From NCBI GenBank assembly GCA_019090455.1, contig JAHRWA010000032.1:1-64000 (forward strand): a DNA stretch of 64,000 nt, given 5' to 3'. Of the stretch, positions 27,500 through 37,418 are shown piece by piece. The notes below the pieces were generated by a model. The model ran no database searches and was not told the origin of the DNA. It worked only from the letters and a program-made list of their open reading frames with translations. How positions within the stretch are numbered: position 1 is the stretch's first letter; each line of letters starts with the position of its first letter. The stretch comes from Pseudomonadales bacterium. Its GTDB lineage: Bacteria; Pseudomonadota; Gammaproteobacteria; Pseudomonadales; DC-out160. A program made the translations under genes and the position numbers.

Positions 27500-27534
27500 A
27501 GCCTATTCATCTCACTCCATTAGATGAATAGGCT
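27500..27534 (+). other. 13-bp perfect hairpin downstream of urtA
   Basis: AGCCTATTCATCT (27500-27512) pairs perfectly with AGATGAATAGGCT (27522-27534) across a 9-base loop. The following sequence is TATAAAAAT, not a T-run, so it probably stabilises the urtA mRNA or attenuates read-through into urtBCDE rather than ending transcription fully. Confidence 0.7.
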
Positions 27535-27739
27535 TATAAAAATCTCAACTTATCTATTGCCATAAAATAATCCATACCGCTTTATTTTTCGCAGCCATCT
27601 TCCTTATTCACACTCTCATCGAATGACGACCCAAGATTGACATTACCTGCTACCCAATGGTGCACTTTTCCATTAGAATCGCTCCCCCAATCGAAATCTC
27701 ACACCCCTCAACTTATTAAATGACACCGCGAGTTAATCA

Positions 27740-29458
27740 GTGACAATAATACAAAAACAGTCAACTCAACGGCCATCGTTACCCCACCCCATTAAAACAA
27801 TAAAGTTAACGTTTTTACTCGGCATTTACGGGTTTCTATTGGCAATATCAACATTCGCATTTGCAGTGCCAGAGAGCACCGAACCCCCACCCTCTCTTAC
27901 CAATGACAGCATATTTGAAACTGCACTAAACAAACTTAATCAAAAAAACTTTGCTCAGAAAAACCAAGCGATAACAGAGTTTTCAAATTTAAAAGATAAT
28001 AGAGTTCTCAATACACTTATCGCTCTGAAAGAGGGCGAACTTTTCTACGTTAAAAAAACCAAACAAATCGGTTTTAGTGAAAAAAAAGAGGCCCTTTACG
28101 TTCTCACCGATCCAGTTACCTCGAAGATAATAGGTGAATTCAAAAAACGCAAAATAAAAAAAATCAGCCTCAACAATAGTTTGCGCACTCTGATTCGACA
28201 AACCATTGCCGGCTTGCAACTATCATCACAAGACAAGCAAACGCGACTCGATGCCGCAACGAGCATTATCAAAAAACCATCCAAAGATTTATTGCCTACA
28301 TTAGAAAAAGCCATAGCATTGGAAACAGATGAAACAGTCCTCTTACGATTAACCAAAGCCAGAGCCGTTATCAATATTAGCGATCCCAGCGCGGACGTTC
28401 GCTTAGCCTCCGTCCACCGACTTGAAGGATCACTACTACCCGAAATTCGATCCTTACTAAATGCCATGTTAATCGTAGAGGACGATGGCAGTTTCCGAGA
28501 ACCATCAGAAGAGGTAAGGGCCGCTGCCACCATTGCATTAGAATCGATAAACGACCAAGTTCAAGTTTATAAGTTTGCCGAGAACCTATTCTTCGGCATT
28601 AGCCTAGGCTCCGTTTTACTCCTATCAGCAGTGGGCTTAGCCATCACCTTCGGTGTTATGGGCGTTATTAATATGGCCCACGGCGAGATGATGATGATAG
28701 GGGCCTACACCACTTACGTAATCCAGCTACTCATGCCCAACCATATTGAATACTCCTTAATGGTGGCCATACCCGCTGCCTTTTTAGTGGCTGGCTTAAT
28801 GGGAATTATCATCGAACGCGGCATCATCCGTCATTTATACGGTAGACCGCTAGAAACATTGCTCGCGACATTTGGCTTAAGCCTCGTGTTACAACAATTA
28901 GTGCGCAGCATATTCTCCCCCTTGAATCGATCTGTCTACACGCCAGATTGGATGAGTGGCTCCTGGGAAATCAACGGCGCGTTGAGCCTCACCTACAATC
29001 GACTCTACATTATCTTCTTTGCATTAGCGGTGTTGATCGCTCTCATTTTGTTACTCAAGAAATCTCGTTTTGGATTACAAATGCGTGCGGTTACACAAAA
29101 TCGATCCATGGCGCGGGCCATTGGTATTCGTACTAGCTGGGTAGACGCTATGACCTTTGGCCTGGGCTCAGGCATTGCTGGGATTGCCGGTGTTGCCCTT
29201 AGCCAATTGACCAACGTGGGCCCCAATCTCGGCCAAGCTTATATTATCGATTCCTTTATGGTGGTGGTGTTTGGTGGCGTCGGCAATTTATTTGGCACAT
29301 TCTTCGCTGCTATGAGTTTAGGTATCGCCAATAAATTTATTGAGCCCTATGCAGGCGCGGTATTAGCAAAAATATTGATACTCGTTTTTATCATCATTTT
29401 TATTCAACGACGACCTCGCGGCTTATTTGCCCTGAAAGGTCGAGCAGCAGAGGATTAG
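27740..29458 (+). CDS. urtB: Urea ABC transporter permease UrtB
   Basis: A 572-residue inner-membrane permease of the LivH type. It has an N-terminal signal-like segment, a periplasmic alpha-helical extension (about residues 45-275) typical of UrtB, and a LivH-like permease from about 280. MGVINMAHGEMMMIGAYTTY is the clearest family signature. The start is probably GTG 27740; the ribosome-binding site is weak. urtC begins 4 bp after its stop. Confidence 0.95.
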   Translation: MTIIQKQSTQRPSLPHPIKTIKLTFLLGIYGFLLAISTFAFAVPESTEPPPSLTNDSIFETALNKLNQKNFAQKNQAITEFSNLKDNRVLNTLIALKEGELFYVKKTKQIGFSEKKEALYVLTDPVTSKIIGEFKKRKIKKISLNNSLRTLIRQTIAGLQLSSQDKQTRLDAATSIIKKPSKDLLPTLEKAIALETDETVLLRLTKARAVINISDPSADVRLASVHRLEGSLLPEIRSLLNAMLIVEDDGSFREPSEEVRAAATIALESINDQVQVYKFAENLFFGISLGSVLLLSAVGLAITFGVMGVINMAHGEMMMIGAYTTYVIQLLMPNHIEYSLMVAIPAAFLVAGLMGIIIERGIIRHLYGRPLETLLATFGLSLVLQQLVRSIFSPLNRSVYTPDWMSGSWEINGALSLTYNRLYIIFFALAVLIALILLLKKSRFGLQMRAVTQNRSMARAIGIRTSWVDAMTFGLGSGIAGIAGVALSQLTNVGPNLGQAYIIDSFMVVVFGGVGNLFGTFFAAMSLGIANKFIEPYAGAVLAKILILVFIIIFIQRRPRGLFALKGRAAED

Positions 29459-29462
29459 GTTG

Positions 29463-30677
29463 ATGACGACAAACGACCGCCCCGTAACAGGCCCTATCGC
29501 ACACATACTGAGTCTTGCATTTGACAAAAATGATGTGGGTGGCCGCCGGTTCTTACTCATTTTGGCAGTCGTGACGGTTGCCGTCCCCCTGTTAAATATG
29601 CTGCCAGAAACCTCCCCCTTCTACGTCTCCACCTACACACTGACGCTGATGGGAAAATACCTATGCTACGCAATCCTAGCCCTCTCGGTAGATTTGATTT
29701 GGGGATATTGCGGCATCATGAGCCTTGGGCATGGTGCCTTTTTTACGTTGGGCGGTTATGCCATGGGGATGTATCTCATGCGACAAATCGGAGAGCGTGG
29801 CGTATACGGCGACCCTATTTTACCTGACTTTATGGTCTTTTTAGATTGGAGCGAACTTCCCTGGTATTGGCTCGGTTTCGATTCCTTTAGTTTTGCCATG
29901 TTGATGGTGTTAGTTGTTCCCGGACTACTCGCTTTCATATTCGGTTGGCTAGCCTTTCGATCCCGCGTTACTGGGGTCTACCTTTCCATTATCACTCAAG
30001 CAATGACTTATGCGTTGATGCTTGCTTTTTTTCGCAATGATATGGGTTTTGGCGGTAACAACGGATTAACGGACTTTAAGGATATTCTCGGGTTTAGTCT
30101 CCAAGCTGACAGCACTAGGGCCATCCTCTTCGTTATCACTGCACTCGCACTTGCGCTAGCTTATTTGCTCAGTCGATTTATCGTCAATTCTAAACTAGGT
30201 CGGGTTATCGTTTCGGTGAGAGACGCTGAAAGCCGAACCCGTTTTATTGGTTACAAGGTGGAACACTACAAATTATTTGTCTTTGTCTTATCCGCTGTTA
30301 TTGCAGGCATTGCAGGGGCACTGTACGTACCGCAAGTGGGCATCATCAATCCCGGCGAATTTTCCCCTATCAACTCGATTGAGATTATTATCTGGGTAGC
30401 AATCGGTGGCAGAGGCACTTTGTATGGCGCAATACTCGGAGCCATTCTAGTCAATTATGCAAAAACATATTTCACCGGAGCACTCCCCGAAGTTTGGCTC
30501 TTCATGCTCGGAGGGCTGTTTGTGGTAACTACCTTATACCTACCCAAAGGCGTCATTGGAATTGCCAACCAAGTTAAAGACCGTTATCGAGAACAAGCAT
30601 CAAAAAAACAAGACCAACAAATGGACTCAATTAAAACTGAAAACGCAGACACTCTTTCAGTAGAAGATCCCAACTAA
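29463..30677 (+). CDS. urtC: Urea ABC transporter permease UrtC
   Basis: The second permease (LivM type), about 404 residues. It has multiple membrane segments, the motif YCGIMSLGHGAFFTLGGYAM, the coupling segment VSVRDAESRTRFIGY and a hydrophilic C-terminal tail. The ATG at 29463 is preferred over a TTG immediately before it. Confidence 0.96.
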   Translation: MTTNDRPVTGPIAHILSLAFDKNDVGGRRFLLILAVVTVAVPLLNMLPETSPFYVSTYTLTLMGKYLCYAILALSVDLIWGYCGIMSLGHGAFFTLGGYAMGMYLMRQIGERGVYGDPILPDFMVFLDWSELPWYWLGFDSFSFAMLMVLVVPGLLAFIFGWLAFRSRVTGVYLSIITQAMTYALMLAFFRNDMGFGGNNGLTDFKDILGFSLQADSTRAILFVITALALALAYLLSRFIVNSKLGRVIVSVRDAESRTRFIGYKVEHYKLFVFVLSAVIAGIAGALYVPQVGIINPGEFSPINSIEIIIWVAIGGRGTLYGAILGAILVNYAKTYFTGALPEVWLFMLGGLFVVTTLYLPKGVIGIANQVKDRYREQASKKQDQQMDSIKTENADTLSVEDPN

Positions 30678-30690
30678 GGAACAGAGGCAG

Positions 30691-31449
30691 ATGCATACCC
30701 CAAACAGACAAGACACCATTCTGTACCTTAACGGCGTTAGCGTCAGCTTTGATGGATTCAAGGCACTCAACAACCTGTCACTCTACATTGAGCCCGGAGA
30801 GCTAAGAGCCATTATTGGACCCAATGGTGCGGGCAAATCTACCATGATGGATGTCATCACGGGAAAGACTCGGCCTGATGAAGGCGAAGTTTTTTTTGCA
30901 GACCATACGGATCTAACCAAATACGACGAAGCGGAAATCGCCAATCTCGGTATCGGTCGCAAATTTCAAAAACCCAGCTGCATAGAAAGCCTAACGGTAT
31001 ATGAAAACCTGGAACTCTCATTAAGCGGTACACGAACCGTATTCCATGCCCTACTCCATCGGTTATCACCAAAACAACAAGAGCGAATCGATGAGTTACT
31101 TGAGATTATTGGCCTCACGATAGAACGACAAACAACAGCAGGGTTACTGTCTCACGGGCAAAAACAATGGCTCGAAATCGGCATGCTGCTAGCGCAGGAT
31201 CCACAGGTACTTCTGATAGATGAACCCGTAGCAGGAATGACCCCGCAAGAGGTAGAACGCACATCAACCTTGCTCACTAGTCTTGCAGGAAAACATTCCG
31301 TTATTGTTGTAGAACATGATATGGCCTTCGTTCGCTCCATCGCCCAGTCCAAAGTCACGGTACTCCACCAAGGCTCGGTATTGGCAGAAGGCAGCATGGA
31401 TAAAATTCAAAGCGATCCCAAAGTGATTGAAGTGTATTTAGGAGAATAA
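30691..31449 (+). CDS. urtD: Urea ABC transporter ATP-binding protein UrtD
   Basis: A 252-residue LivG-type ATPase. Walker A GPNGAGKST, signature LSHGQKQWLEIGM (LSHGQ instead of LSGGQ, as usual for UrtD), Walker B VLLIDEPVAGMT and the switch His in VEHDMAFV. It follows urtC by 13 bp with AAGGAA upstream. Confidence 0.96.
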   Translation: MHTPNRQDTILYLNGVSVSFDGFKALNNLSLYIEPGELRAIIGPNGAGKSTMMDVITGKTRPDEGEVFFADHTDLTKYDEAEIANLGIGRKFQKPSCIESLTVYENLELSLSGTRTVFHALLHRLSPKQQERIDELLEIIGLTIERQTTAGLLSHGQKQWLEIGMLLAQDPQVLLIDEPVAGMTPQEVERTSTLLTSLAGKHSVIVVEHDMAFVRSIAQSKVTVLHQGSVLAEGSMDKIQSDPKVIEVYLGE

Positions 31450-31457
31450 GAGAAACA

Positions 31458-32153
31458 ATGCTTAAGGTTAGCGGACTGAATCAATATTACGACGAAAGTC
31501 ATATTCTATGGGATTTAAGTATGGATGCCGCTGTCGGCTCCTGCACCTGCATTATGGGTCGTAATGGCGTCGGAAAAACAACGTTACTCAAGTCTATTAT
31601 GGGGCTACTACCCATCCGATCAGGCAAAGTTTTATTCGATGGAAAAGACCTCACCAAAGAAGCCGCTGAAAACCGAGCGCGACTTGGCATCGGATACGTA
31701 CCTCAAGGTCGAGAAATATTTGGCCAGCTGACCGTTGAAGAAAACTTAAAAATTGCATTAGGCGCTAACCGTAACAAGACCAATAAAATACCCGAAAAAA
31801 TTTACGAACTCTTCCCCGTATTAAAAGAAATGCTACAGAGAAAAGGAGGCGATTTATCAGGGGGACAACAACAACAGCTGGCTATTGGAAGAGCCCTGGT
31901 ACTAGAGCCTCGATTACTCATACTCGATGAACCCTGCGAAGGAATTCAACCCAACATCGTCAGCCAAATTGGTGATGTCATCAAACTCCTCAATAAAGAA
32001 GAGAATATCTCAGTGATCATGGTTGAACAAAAACTCGCATTTGCGAGAAGAATCGCCGATCAATTCTGCATAATTGAAAAAGGGCGTAACGTGGCGAACG
32101 GCACCATAGACGAGTTAAGCGATGATTTGGTCAATCAGTACCTAACGGTGTAA
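31458..32153 (+). CDS. urtE: Urea ABC transporter ATP-binding protein UrtE
   Basis: A 231-residue LivF-type ATPase. Walker A GRNGVGKTTLLKSI, signature LSGGQQQQLAIGRAL, Walker B LLILDEPCEGIQP. It starts 8 bp after urtD and ends the urtABCDE operon. Confidence 0.96.
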   Translation: MLKVSGLNQYYDESHILWDLSMDAAVGSCTCIMGRNGVGKTTLLKSIMGLLPIRSGKVLFDGKDLTKEAAENRARLGIGYVPQGREIFGQLTVEENLKIALGANRNKTNKIPEKIYELFPVLKEMLQRKGGDLSGGQQQQLAIGRALVLEPRLLILDEPCEGIQPNIVSQIGDVIKLLNKEENISVIMVEQKLAFARRIADQFCIIEKGRNVANGTIDELSDDLVNQYLTV

Positions 32154-32192
32154 TCCGGATTCAAAACGGGTTTCGCTCCTGCAGAATTTATG

Positions 32193-32257
32193 TTTGAAAA
32201 CCGATAGAATTTGAAATCAATGCGGTTTGAAAACATTGAAGCTTGAAAACAATTGAA
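32193..32257. repeat. Degenerate 16-17 bp tandem repeat, about four copies
   Basis: TTTGAAAAC at 32193, TTTGAAATC at 32210, TTTGAAAAC at 32226 and CTTGAAAAC at 32242 are spaced 17, 16 and 16 bases. The array fills the spacer between urtE and the 2Fe-2S gene. Confidence 0.65.
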
Positions 32258-32317
32258 TTTTAGAATCCATAAGATAAAATTAAAACGCAAAATTCAATTC
32301 GCCTCGGACCCGCTGAC

Positions 32318-32782
32318 ATGATTACTTTTCACTTAAATGGCGTTCAACAATCCCTGGATATCGACCCCGAAACACCACTACTTTGGGCCATTCGAGATCA
32401 CTTAAAATTAACCGGAACTAAATACGGATGTGGCATTGGTAGCTGTGGTGCTTGCACCGTGCACCTCGACGGACAAGCCATTCGATCTTGCACTTTCCCC
32501 GTGAGCACTCTAGAACCAAGCGATCAAATTACCACTATCGAAGGACTCAGCCAAGATAACGATCACCCTGTCCAACAAGCTTGGATTAGTCACAACGTAC
32601 CCCAATGCGGCTATTGCCAACCAGGGCAAATAATGTCGGCCTCCGCTCTGCTGGCCAAAAACCCGCAGCCCAATGATGAAGATATCAATCAAGCAATGTC
32701 AGGCAATATCTGTCGCTGCGGTACTTACCCGCGCATTCGCCAGGCAATAAAGGATGCAGCGGCAACATTGAAAAATGATTAG
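32318..32782 (+). CDS. 2Fe-2S small subunit of a molybdenum hydroxylase (isoquinoline 1-oxidoreductase type)
   Basis: A 154-residue electron-transfer subunit of the xanthine-oxidase family. An N-terminal plant-type 2Fe-2S domain ([21 protein letters not shown]) and a C-terminal all-helical 2Fe-2S domain ([11 protein letters not shown] and [10 protein letters not shown]) carry all eight cysteines. Such subunits normally sit directly before a molybdopterin-binding large subunit; here only 28 bp separate it from the opposing greB. XdhC- and MocA-like genes follow greB, so the maturation genes remain but the catalytic subunit is absent locally. Confidence 0.88.
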   Translation: MITFHLNGVQQSLDIDPETPLLWAIRDHLKLTGTKYGCGIGSCGACTVHLDGQAIRSCTFPVSTLEPSDQITTIEGLSQDNDHPVQQAWISHNVPQCGYCQPGQIMSASALLAKNPQPNDEDINQAMSGNICRCGTYPRIRQAIKDAAATLKND

Positions 32783-32810
32783 AAATGCACACCGCTATAT
32801 TCAGAATACA

Positions 32811-33320
32811 TTATGGCTCTATCATTTTATAAAACACATCAGTAATACAAAACTCCGCCTTACCGCCAGGAAGGTCAACCGTAAATTCATCATCAATTGT
32901 TTTTTTCAGCATCGCTCGCGCCAAAGGAGAATCAACGCTAATCAAACCCTTTGTTAAATCTATCTCGTCTGGACCCACAATTCGATATCGAGACTCCTCC
33001 CCTTCTTCATTCTCCACGGTCACCCAAGCGCCAAAAAAAACCCGTTTTTTATCATCAGGCAAACGATCCACAACTGATACTTGCTCCAACCGTTTCCTTA
33101 AAAACCGCACTCGCCTATCTATTTCACCCAACTCTTTTTTCCGATAAATATACTCAGCATTCTCAGAGCGATCACCCTCAGCAGCCGCTGCTGATAAGTG
33201 TCTGGTCACATCTGGACGCCGGACTCGCCATAAAAAATCCAGCTCATCATCCAGCTGTTTCCAGCCTTCTGGCGTAATATATTTTGCACCCGGCTTTTGC
33301 GGTGGACGCCATCGCCCCAT
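32811..33320 (-). CDS. greB: Transcription elongation factor GreB
   Basis: GreB rescues backtracked RNA polymerase by stimulating transcript cleavage in the secondary channel. The 169-residue protein has an N-terminal coiled coil with the basic patch and acidic tip typical of GreB ([20 protein letters not shown]) and a C-terminal FKBP-like domain ([25 protein letters not shown]). GGAG precedes the ATG. It faces the 2Fe-2S gene tail-to-tail. Confidence 0.95.
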   Translation of the reverse strand: MGRWRPPQKPGAKYITPEGWKQLDDELDFLWRVRRPDVTRHLSAAAAEGDRSENAEYIYRKKELGEIDRRVRFLRKRLEQVSVVDRLPDDKKRVFFGAWVTVENEEGEESRYRIVGPDEIDLTKGLISVDSPLARAMLKKTIDDEFTVDLPGGKAEFCITDVFYKMIEP

Positions 33321-33639
33321 CTGCGTTTACTCCTCAAGATCACGAATCCAGCTTGGTCTAAATTTGTATTTATCTAGACATCACATATTCTAGTTTACTT
33401 ATATAAATCAATACTAGGTATGTCACTCTTCAATTCAAAGTCGCGATAAATCAGATAACACGCTTTGCAAAAAATCATCACGTTATTTACCACTGCACTC
33501 TGCAATGCGTCATAACAAAGTGTGATTTACCAAATAACCACCGCAGAAGAAGCCCCCCATCTACCGCCTTAGACTATGGTACTATCCCAGGCAACAATGA
33601 GATCTGACTAACAAGAACCAACAAAAACAGAAACCCAAG
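33321..33639. other. 319-bp divergent intergenic region, greB/xdhC
   Basis: No gene is seen. It must contain the leftward greB promoter and the rightward xdhC promoter. I could not fix either with confidence; no strong hairpin or repeat stands out. Confidence 0.5.
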
Positions 33640-34644
33640 ATGAAACACTCCGACCACACTGTATTCAACCAACTGAATCAATGGCTTAGCAATAAGCAAC
33701 AAGCATGGCTGGTGACGGTTCTTGAAATATGGGGATCGGCTCCACGCCCCGTCGGCTCCCTTATGGCCTGTAATACGAAGGGGGAAACTGTCGGCTCAAT
33801 TTCAGGTGGTTGCATAGAAGAAGAGTTAATTGAAAAATTGCAGGATAGTCAGTTTATCGATAACAACAGCACACACCCTTTTGAATTAACATACGGCGAT
33901 ACGCCAGAAGAGCAAGATCGACTTCAATTACCCTGTGGCGGTCAACTAAAATTACTCATTGAACCCTTCCTACCCATACAAGAACATCAAGATCATTGCC
34001 TTACTATTCTAAGCGCCTTAAGCGATAGAGCTAGCATCGAAAGACAAGCCAACACCCAAAACAACCAAAAAGTAGCGATGCCTACATCAATACAACCCAC
34101 CCTCAATTTCCAAAACAAATCACTGAAACACACTATTGGGCCGCACAGTCGATTACTGTTAATCGGCGCAGGGCCAGTTAGCCTGCAAGTCGCCCAGCTA
34201 GCACTCACTCTAGATTACGAAGTTGAGGTCTGTGATCCACGGCCTCGCTATGCGCAGCAGTGGACGAATGAGGACGTACCTTTAACCACTGAAATGCCAG
34301 ATGATGTCGTCAGAGATCGGTATGCAGACAAATATTGCGCCGTAGTCGCTTTGGCTCACGACCCCAGAGTAGACGATATGGGAATCATGGAGGCACTACA
34401 ATCAAACGCCTTCTACGTCGGGGCATTGGGCTCATCTCGCACCTCAGAGAAAAGAAAATCACGCTTATTACAACTAGACCTCAGTGAATCTCAAATAGAA
34501 TGCCTACACGCGCCCATCGGACTCTCCATTGGCAGCCGAACACCGGCAGAAATCGCAATATCACTGATGGCTGAACTCACTTTAGTCAAAAACCAATTAC
34601 GCACTCACAAGCTAGCCTCTTTGATATCAGAGCAAACCTTATGA
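33640..34644 (+). CDS. XdhC/CoxI family molybdoenzyme maturation protein
   Basis: A 334-residue XdhC-type protein. The N-terminal XdhC_CoxI domain has VTVLEIWGSAPRPVGSLM and ISGGCIEEELIEKL. A variable linker follows at about 125-165, then a C-terminal Rossmann domain (LLLIGAGPVSLQVAQLA). XdhC proteins bind molybdenum cofactor and help its sulfuration and insertion into xanthine-dehydrogenase-type enzymes. Its stop overlaps the next gene by ATGA. Confidence 0.88.
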   Translation: MKHSDHTVFNQLNQWLSNKQQAWLVTVLEIWGSAPRPVGSLMACNTKGETVGSISGGCIEEELIEKLQDSQFIDNNSTHPFELTYGDTPEEQDRLQLPCGGQLKLLIEPFLPIQEHQDHCLTILSALSDRASIERQANTQNNQKVAMPTSIQPTLNFQNKSLKHTIGPHSRLLLIGAGPVSLQVAQLALTLDYEVEVCDPRPRYAQQWTNEDVPLTTEMPDDVVRDRYADKYCAVVALAHDPRVDDMGIMEALQSNAFYVGALGSSRTSEKRKSRLLQLDLSESQIECLHAPIGLSIGSRTPAEIAISLMAELTLVKNQLRTHKLASLISEQTL

Positions 34645-35252
34645 TAGGTGCCTTGATACTCGCAGCAGGACAAAGCAAGCGCTTTGGCAAACCGAAGTTA
34701 TCCGAACCACTCAAGAACGGATCAACACTGATAGAAAAAGTGCTACTCAAAACAGCAGGGATATTCGACGACACACTTGTCATCACTCGACCAAGCATGA
34801 AGCCCCTCATCGTTACTTTAGAACAACATAACGTCCGCTATTCTTTTATTGACGATGACATGGGATTAGGAGATTCCATTGCCTCGGGCTTACAACAAGT
34901 TTCACAAGAATTGGATACAAAATGGGATGCCTGCGTCATTTGTCTTGCCGATATGCCATTTATAGAGAGCAATACCTACCAGAGCATATATAATGAACTC
35001 AAGCACAGTGAAACTAACACAACCCTAGTGGCGCCTTATTTGAACAGCGCCAATAATGATAAATTAAAAAGAGGGCATCCAGTCGGATTTGGTCGCGATT
35101 ATTTTCACGCACTCAGCCAATTAAGTGGTGATACTGGCGCACAGGGCTTACTCAAAAAACACCCTGAACACCTAACGCTACTACCCGTTGATGACCCAGG
35201 CATACTGATGGACATTGACACACAATCGGATATTGAACGCTTCAATCCTTAA
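34641..35252 (+). CDS. mocA: MobA/MocA-like nucleotidyltransferase
   Basis: A 203-residue NTP transferase resembling molybdenum cofactor cytidylyltransferase MocA, which makes the dinucleotide cofactor (MCD) used by hydroxylases. The N-terminal LILAAGQSKRFGKPK signature, the ADMPF motif and a GHPVGF motif are visible. It is translationally coupled to the xdhC-like gene. MobA (GMP transfer) is less likely because of the GQSKRFGKPK loop and the XdhC partner. Confidence 0.8.
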   Translation: MIGALILAAGQSKRFGKPKLSEPLKNGSTLIEKVLLKTAGIFDDTLVITRPSMKPLIVTLEQHNVRYSFIDDDMGLGDSIASGLQQVSQELDTKWDACVICLADMPFIESNTYQSIYNELKHSETNTTLVAPYLNSANNDKLKRGHPVGFGRDYFHALSQLSGDTGAQGLLKKHPEHLTLLPVDDPGILMDIDTQSDIERFNP

Positions 35253-35298
35253 TTTTTCTGAGCCTCAAAGGCACTACATAAAGGTCAAAACACATTAG

Positions 35299-36753
35299 AT
35301 GATAAATAAAATTTTGCTGTGGATACGTCAACTTTGGTCGCTACTACTCAATCAAGACGAGGTGGTTAATACCCCAACTCAACCAAACACCCAAAATAAA
35401 ACGCCACGAAACACAGAAAAAAACCAACCATCTAAGAACACCAACCCCCAATCAAACACCTCATCGACAAAGGGGGACTCCAATTCCGGAAAATCGCAAA
35501 AAGCTCAGACTAAGAACAAAACTAAGATTGCTGAGAAAAAATGGACTGCGGAAGATTTTCCAGTACCCCCTAAAGAAGACGAGACCCGTTTTCATGATCT
35601 CGCACTCACCGAGGAATTACTCCATGGCATAGCAGACTTGGGATTTCAATATTGCAGCCCAATTCAAGCTGCCTCCTTGCCGCAAACACTGAAAGGCTTT
35701 GATGTTATTGGTCAAGCTCAAACAGGAACCGGCAAAACTGCAGCATTCTTGATCACCATCATTACCAGTTTAATTGCTAAAGGCCAGCCAGAAGATCGTT
35801 ATAATGGCGAGCCAAGAGCGCTTATCATCGCCCCTACACGCGAGCTTGCATTGCAGATTGAAAAAGATGCACACGACCTCTGCAAGTACACCGGCCTTAC
35901 TGCCATGGCAGTAGTCGGTGGCATGGATTATCAAAAACAACAATCCCGACTTCATGACGAAATAATTGATATTCTCGTCGCCACTCCTGGCCGCCTGATC
36001 GATTTCATCAATAAAAGAGACTGCTCGCTGTGTGAAGTTGAAACGCTGGTGATCGACGAAGCCGACAGAATGCTCGACATGGGTTTTATTCCTGATGTGA
36101 AGCGCATTGTAGGTGCAACACCCGACAAGCAATATCGACAAACTTTGCTATTTAGTGCCACTTTTACTGACGACGTATTAAGCCTGGCCAGAGGCTGGAC
36201 GCTCGAACCTCAGCGTATTTCCATCGAGCCAGATCAAGTCGCAACCGATACCATCGATCAAATCGTTTACATTGTTGCAGCCGATGAAAAATACACGCTT
36301 TTATATAACACCATCACTCAAAAGGACCTGAAACGAGTCATCATATTTACCAACCGCCGAGACGAAACACGTCGACTTTGCGAGCGTCTCAAGCGAGACA
36401 ATATTAAATGTGCAATGCTATCTGGCGAGGTCGCCCAACAAAAACGACTAACAACATTGGAAAACTTTAAAACCGGTAAAGTACGCGTACTAGTGGCCAC
36501 TGATGTCGCAGGGCGAGGTATTCATGTTGATGGTATTAGCCACGTCATTAATTACGCATTACCGGAAGACCCGGAAGATTACGTCCACCGCATAGGCCGC
36601 ACGGGTAGAGCGGGCACAACAGGAGTCGCCATTAGTTTTGCCTGCGAAGATGATTCATTTCTATTACCGGCGATTGAAACCTTACTCGGCGATAAATTAA
36701 AGTGCGAACAGCCTCCTGTTGAACTTTTACAGCGAATTCAGAAAACACGATAA
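35299..36753 (+). CDS. rhlB: DEAD-box ATP-dependent RNA helicase, RhlB-like
   Basis: A 484-residue helicase. The first 85 residues are a low-complexity Asn/Thr/Lys/Ser-rich region. The core then has the Q-motif region, AQTGTGKT (motif I), PTRELALQ (Ia), [13 protein letters not shown] (II), SATF (III) and [10 protein letters not shown] (VI). Overall closeness to Pseudomonas RhlB suggests a role in RNA decay or remodelling, but other DEAD-box assignments are possible. Its stop codon lies inside a 13-bp tandem repeat. Confidence 0.85.
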   Translation: MINKILLWIRQLWSLLLNQDEVVNTPTQPNTQNKTPRNTEKNQPSKNTNPQSNTSSTKGDSNSGKSQKAQTKNKTKIAEKKWTAEDFPVPPKEDETRFHDLALTEELLHGIADLGFQYCSPIQAASLPQTLKGFDVIGQAQTGTGKTAAFLITIITSLIAKGQPEDRYNGEPRALIIAPTRELALQIEKDAHDLCKYTGLTAMAVVGGMDYQKQQSRLHDEIIDILVATPGRLIDFINKRDCSLCEVETLVIDEADRMLDMGFIPDVKRIVGATPDKQYRQTLLFSATFTDDVLSLARGWTLEPQRISIEPDQVATDTIDQIVYIVAADEKYTLLYNTITQKDLKRVIIFTNRRDETRRLCERLKRDNIKCAMLSGEVAQQKRLTTLENFKTGKVRVLVATDVAGRGIHVDGISHVINYALPEDPEDYVHRIGRTGRAGTTGVAISFACEDDSFLLPAIETLLGDKLKCEQPPVELLQRIQKTR

Positions 36754-36765
36754 GAAAACACAATA
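36740..36765. repeat. 13-bp tandem repeat containing the rhlB stop codon
   Basis: AGAAAACACGATA (36740-36752) is followed by AGAAAACACAATA (36753-36765), 12 of 13 bases identical. The first copy contains the last codons of rhlB and most of its TAA stop. Confidence 0.7.
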
Positions 36766-36995
36766 ATAGTCGAGCTTGATCCACTTACTGCCTGAACACT
36801 ATCTTTATGCGGTTATGTCGTTCTTGCCTTGACGCGCTCCCGAGTCATACCTCATCACTTCCCCCCCTACATAATTCATCATTGAGATCTTTAATTGAGG
36901 CGCTTTGATTTTCGCTATTTCTTGCAGCAAAACGAAGTGAGCAGTAGGATGGTGCTCGCCGACATTCGACAAATGTAATTTAAAGGAATAAACCG

Positions 36996-37343
36996 ATGAC
37001 AGTACATTCAGTATGCAATGAATCCGACTTGGCCGTTGGCAAACAGATGGCCATAAAATTGGAAGATAAGACCATTTTGCTGTTTCATTTGGAAAGCGGG
37101 TTCTTCGCCATTCAAAATCGATGCACTCACTTATTTAAATCCATGACAAAGGGAAAGGTCATAGATGGTTGTCGTATACAATGCCCTTTGCATCGAGCCG
37201 AGTTCGACATTAAGTCGGGCGAAGTGGTGAAGTGGGCCAATTTCCCGCCAGGCGTTCAACTAATGAATGCTTTGAGGCCCGAAAAAGCGCTGACCACTTA
37301 CCCTGTCACGATCGAAAATGGGCAGGTGTCCGTCGAACTTTAA
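36996..37343 (+). CDS. Rieske-type 2Fe-2S ferredoxin
   Basis: A 115-residue soluble Rieske protein with ligands CTH (residues near 43-45) and CPLH (near 63-66) in the spacing typical of dioxygenase ferredoxins or NirD-like proteins. No oxygenase or reductase gene is nearby, so the electron-transfer partner is unknown. AAGGA precedes the ATG. Confidence 0.85.
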   Translation: MTVHSVCNESDLAVGKQMAIKLEDKTILLFHLESGFFAIQNRCTHLFKSMTKGKVIDGCRIQCPLHRAEFDIKSGEVVKWANFPPGVQLMNALRPEKALTTYPVTIENGQVSVEL

Positions 37344-37350
37344 TCCCAAG

Positions 37351-37380
37351 CCATAGCAATTTAGTCCATAGCAATTTAAT
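37351..37380. repeat. 15-bp tandem duplication after the Rieske gene
   Basis: CCATAGCAATTTAGT (37351-37365) and CCATAGCAATTTAAT (37366-37380) are 14 of 15 identical. The flanks (TTAATCCCAAG before, TTAATCCTAAG after) suggest a longer, partly decayed unit starting at the stop codon. Confidence 0.8.
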
Positions 37381-37418
37381 CCTAAGAAGAGCGCAGCACG
37401 CGCTCTAGAAAAAACCTA

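Noticed and set aside
33321-33639. Remnant of the missing molybdenum-hydroxylase large subunit near greB
   Set aside because: No frame here or in the 28-bp gap shows any similarity to CoxL/IorB-type proteins.
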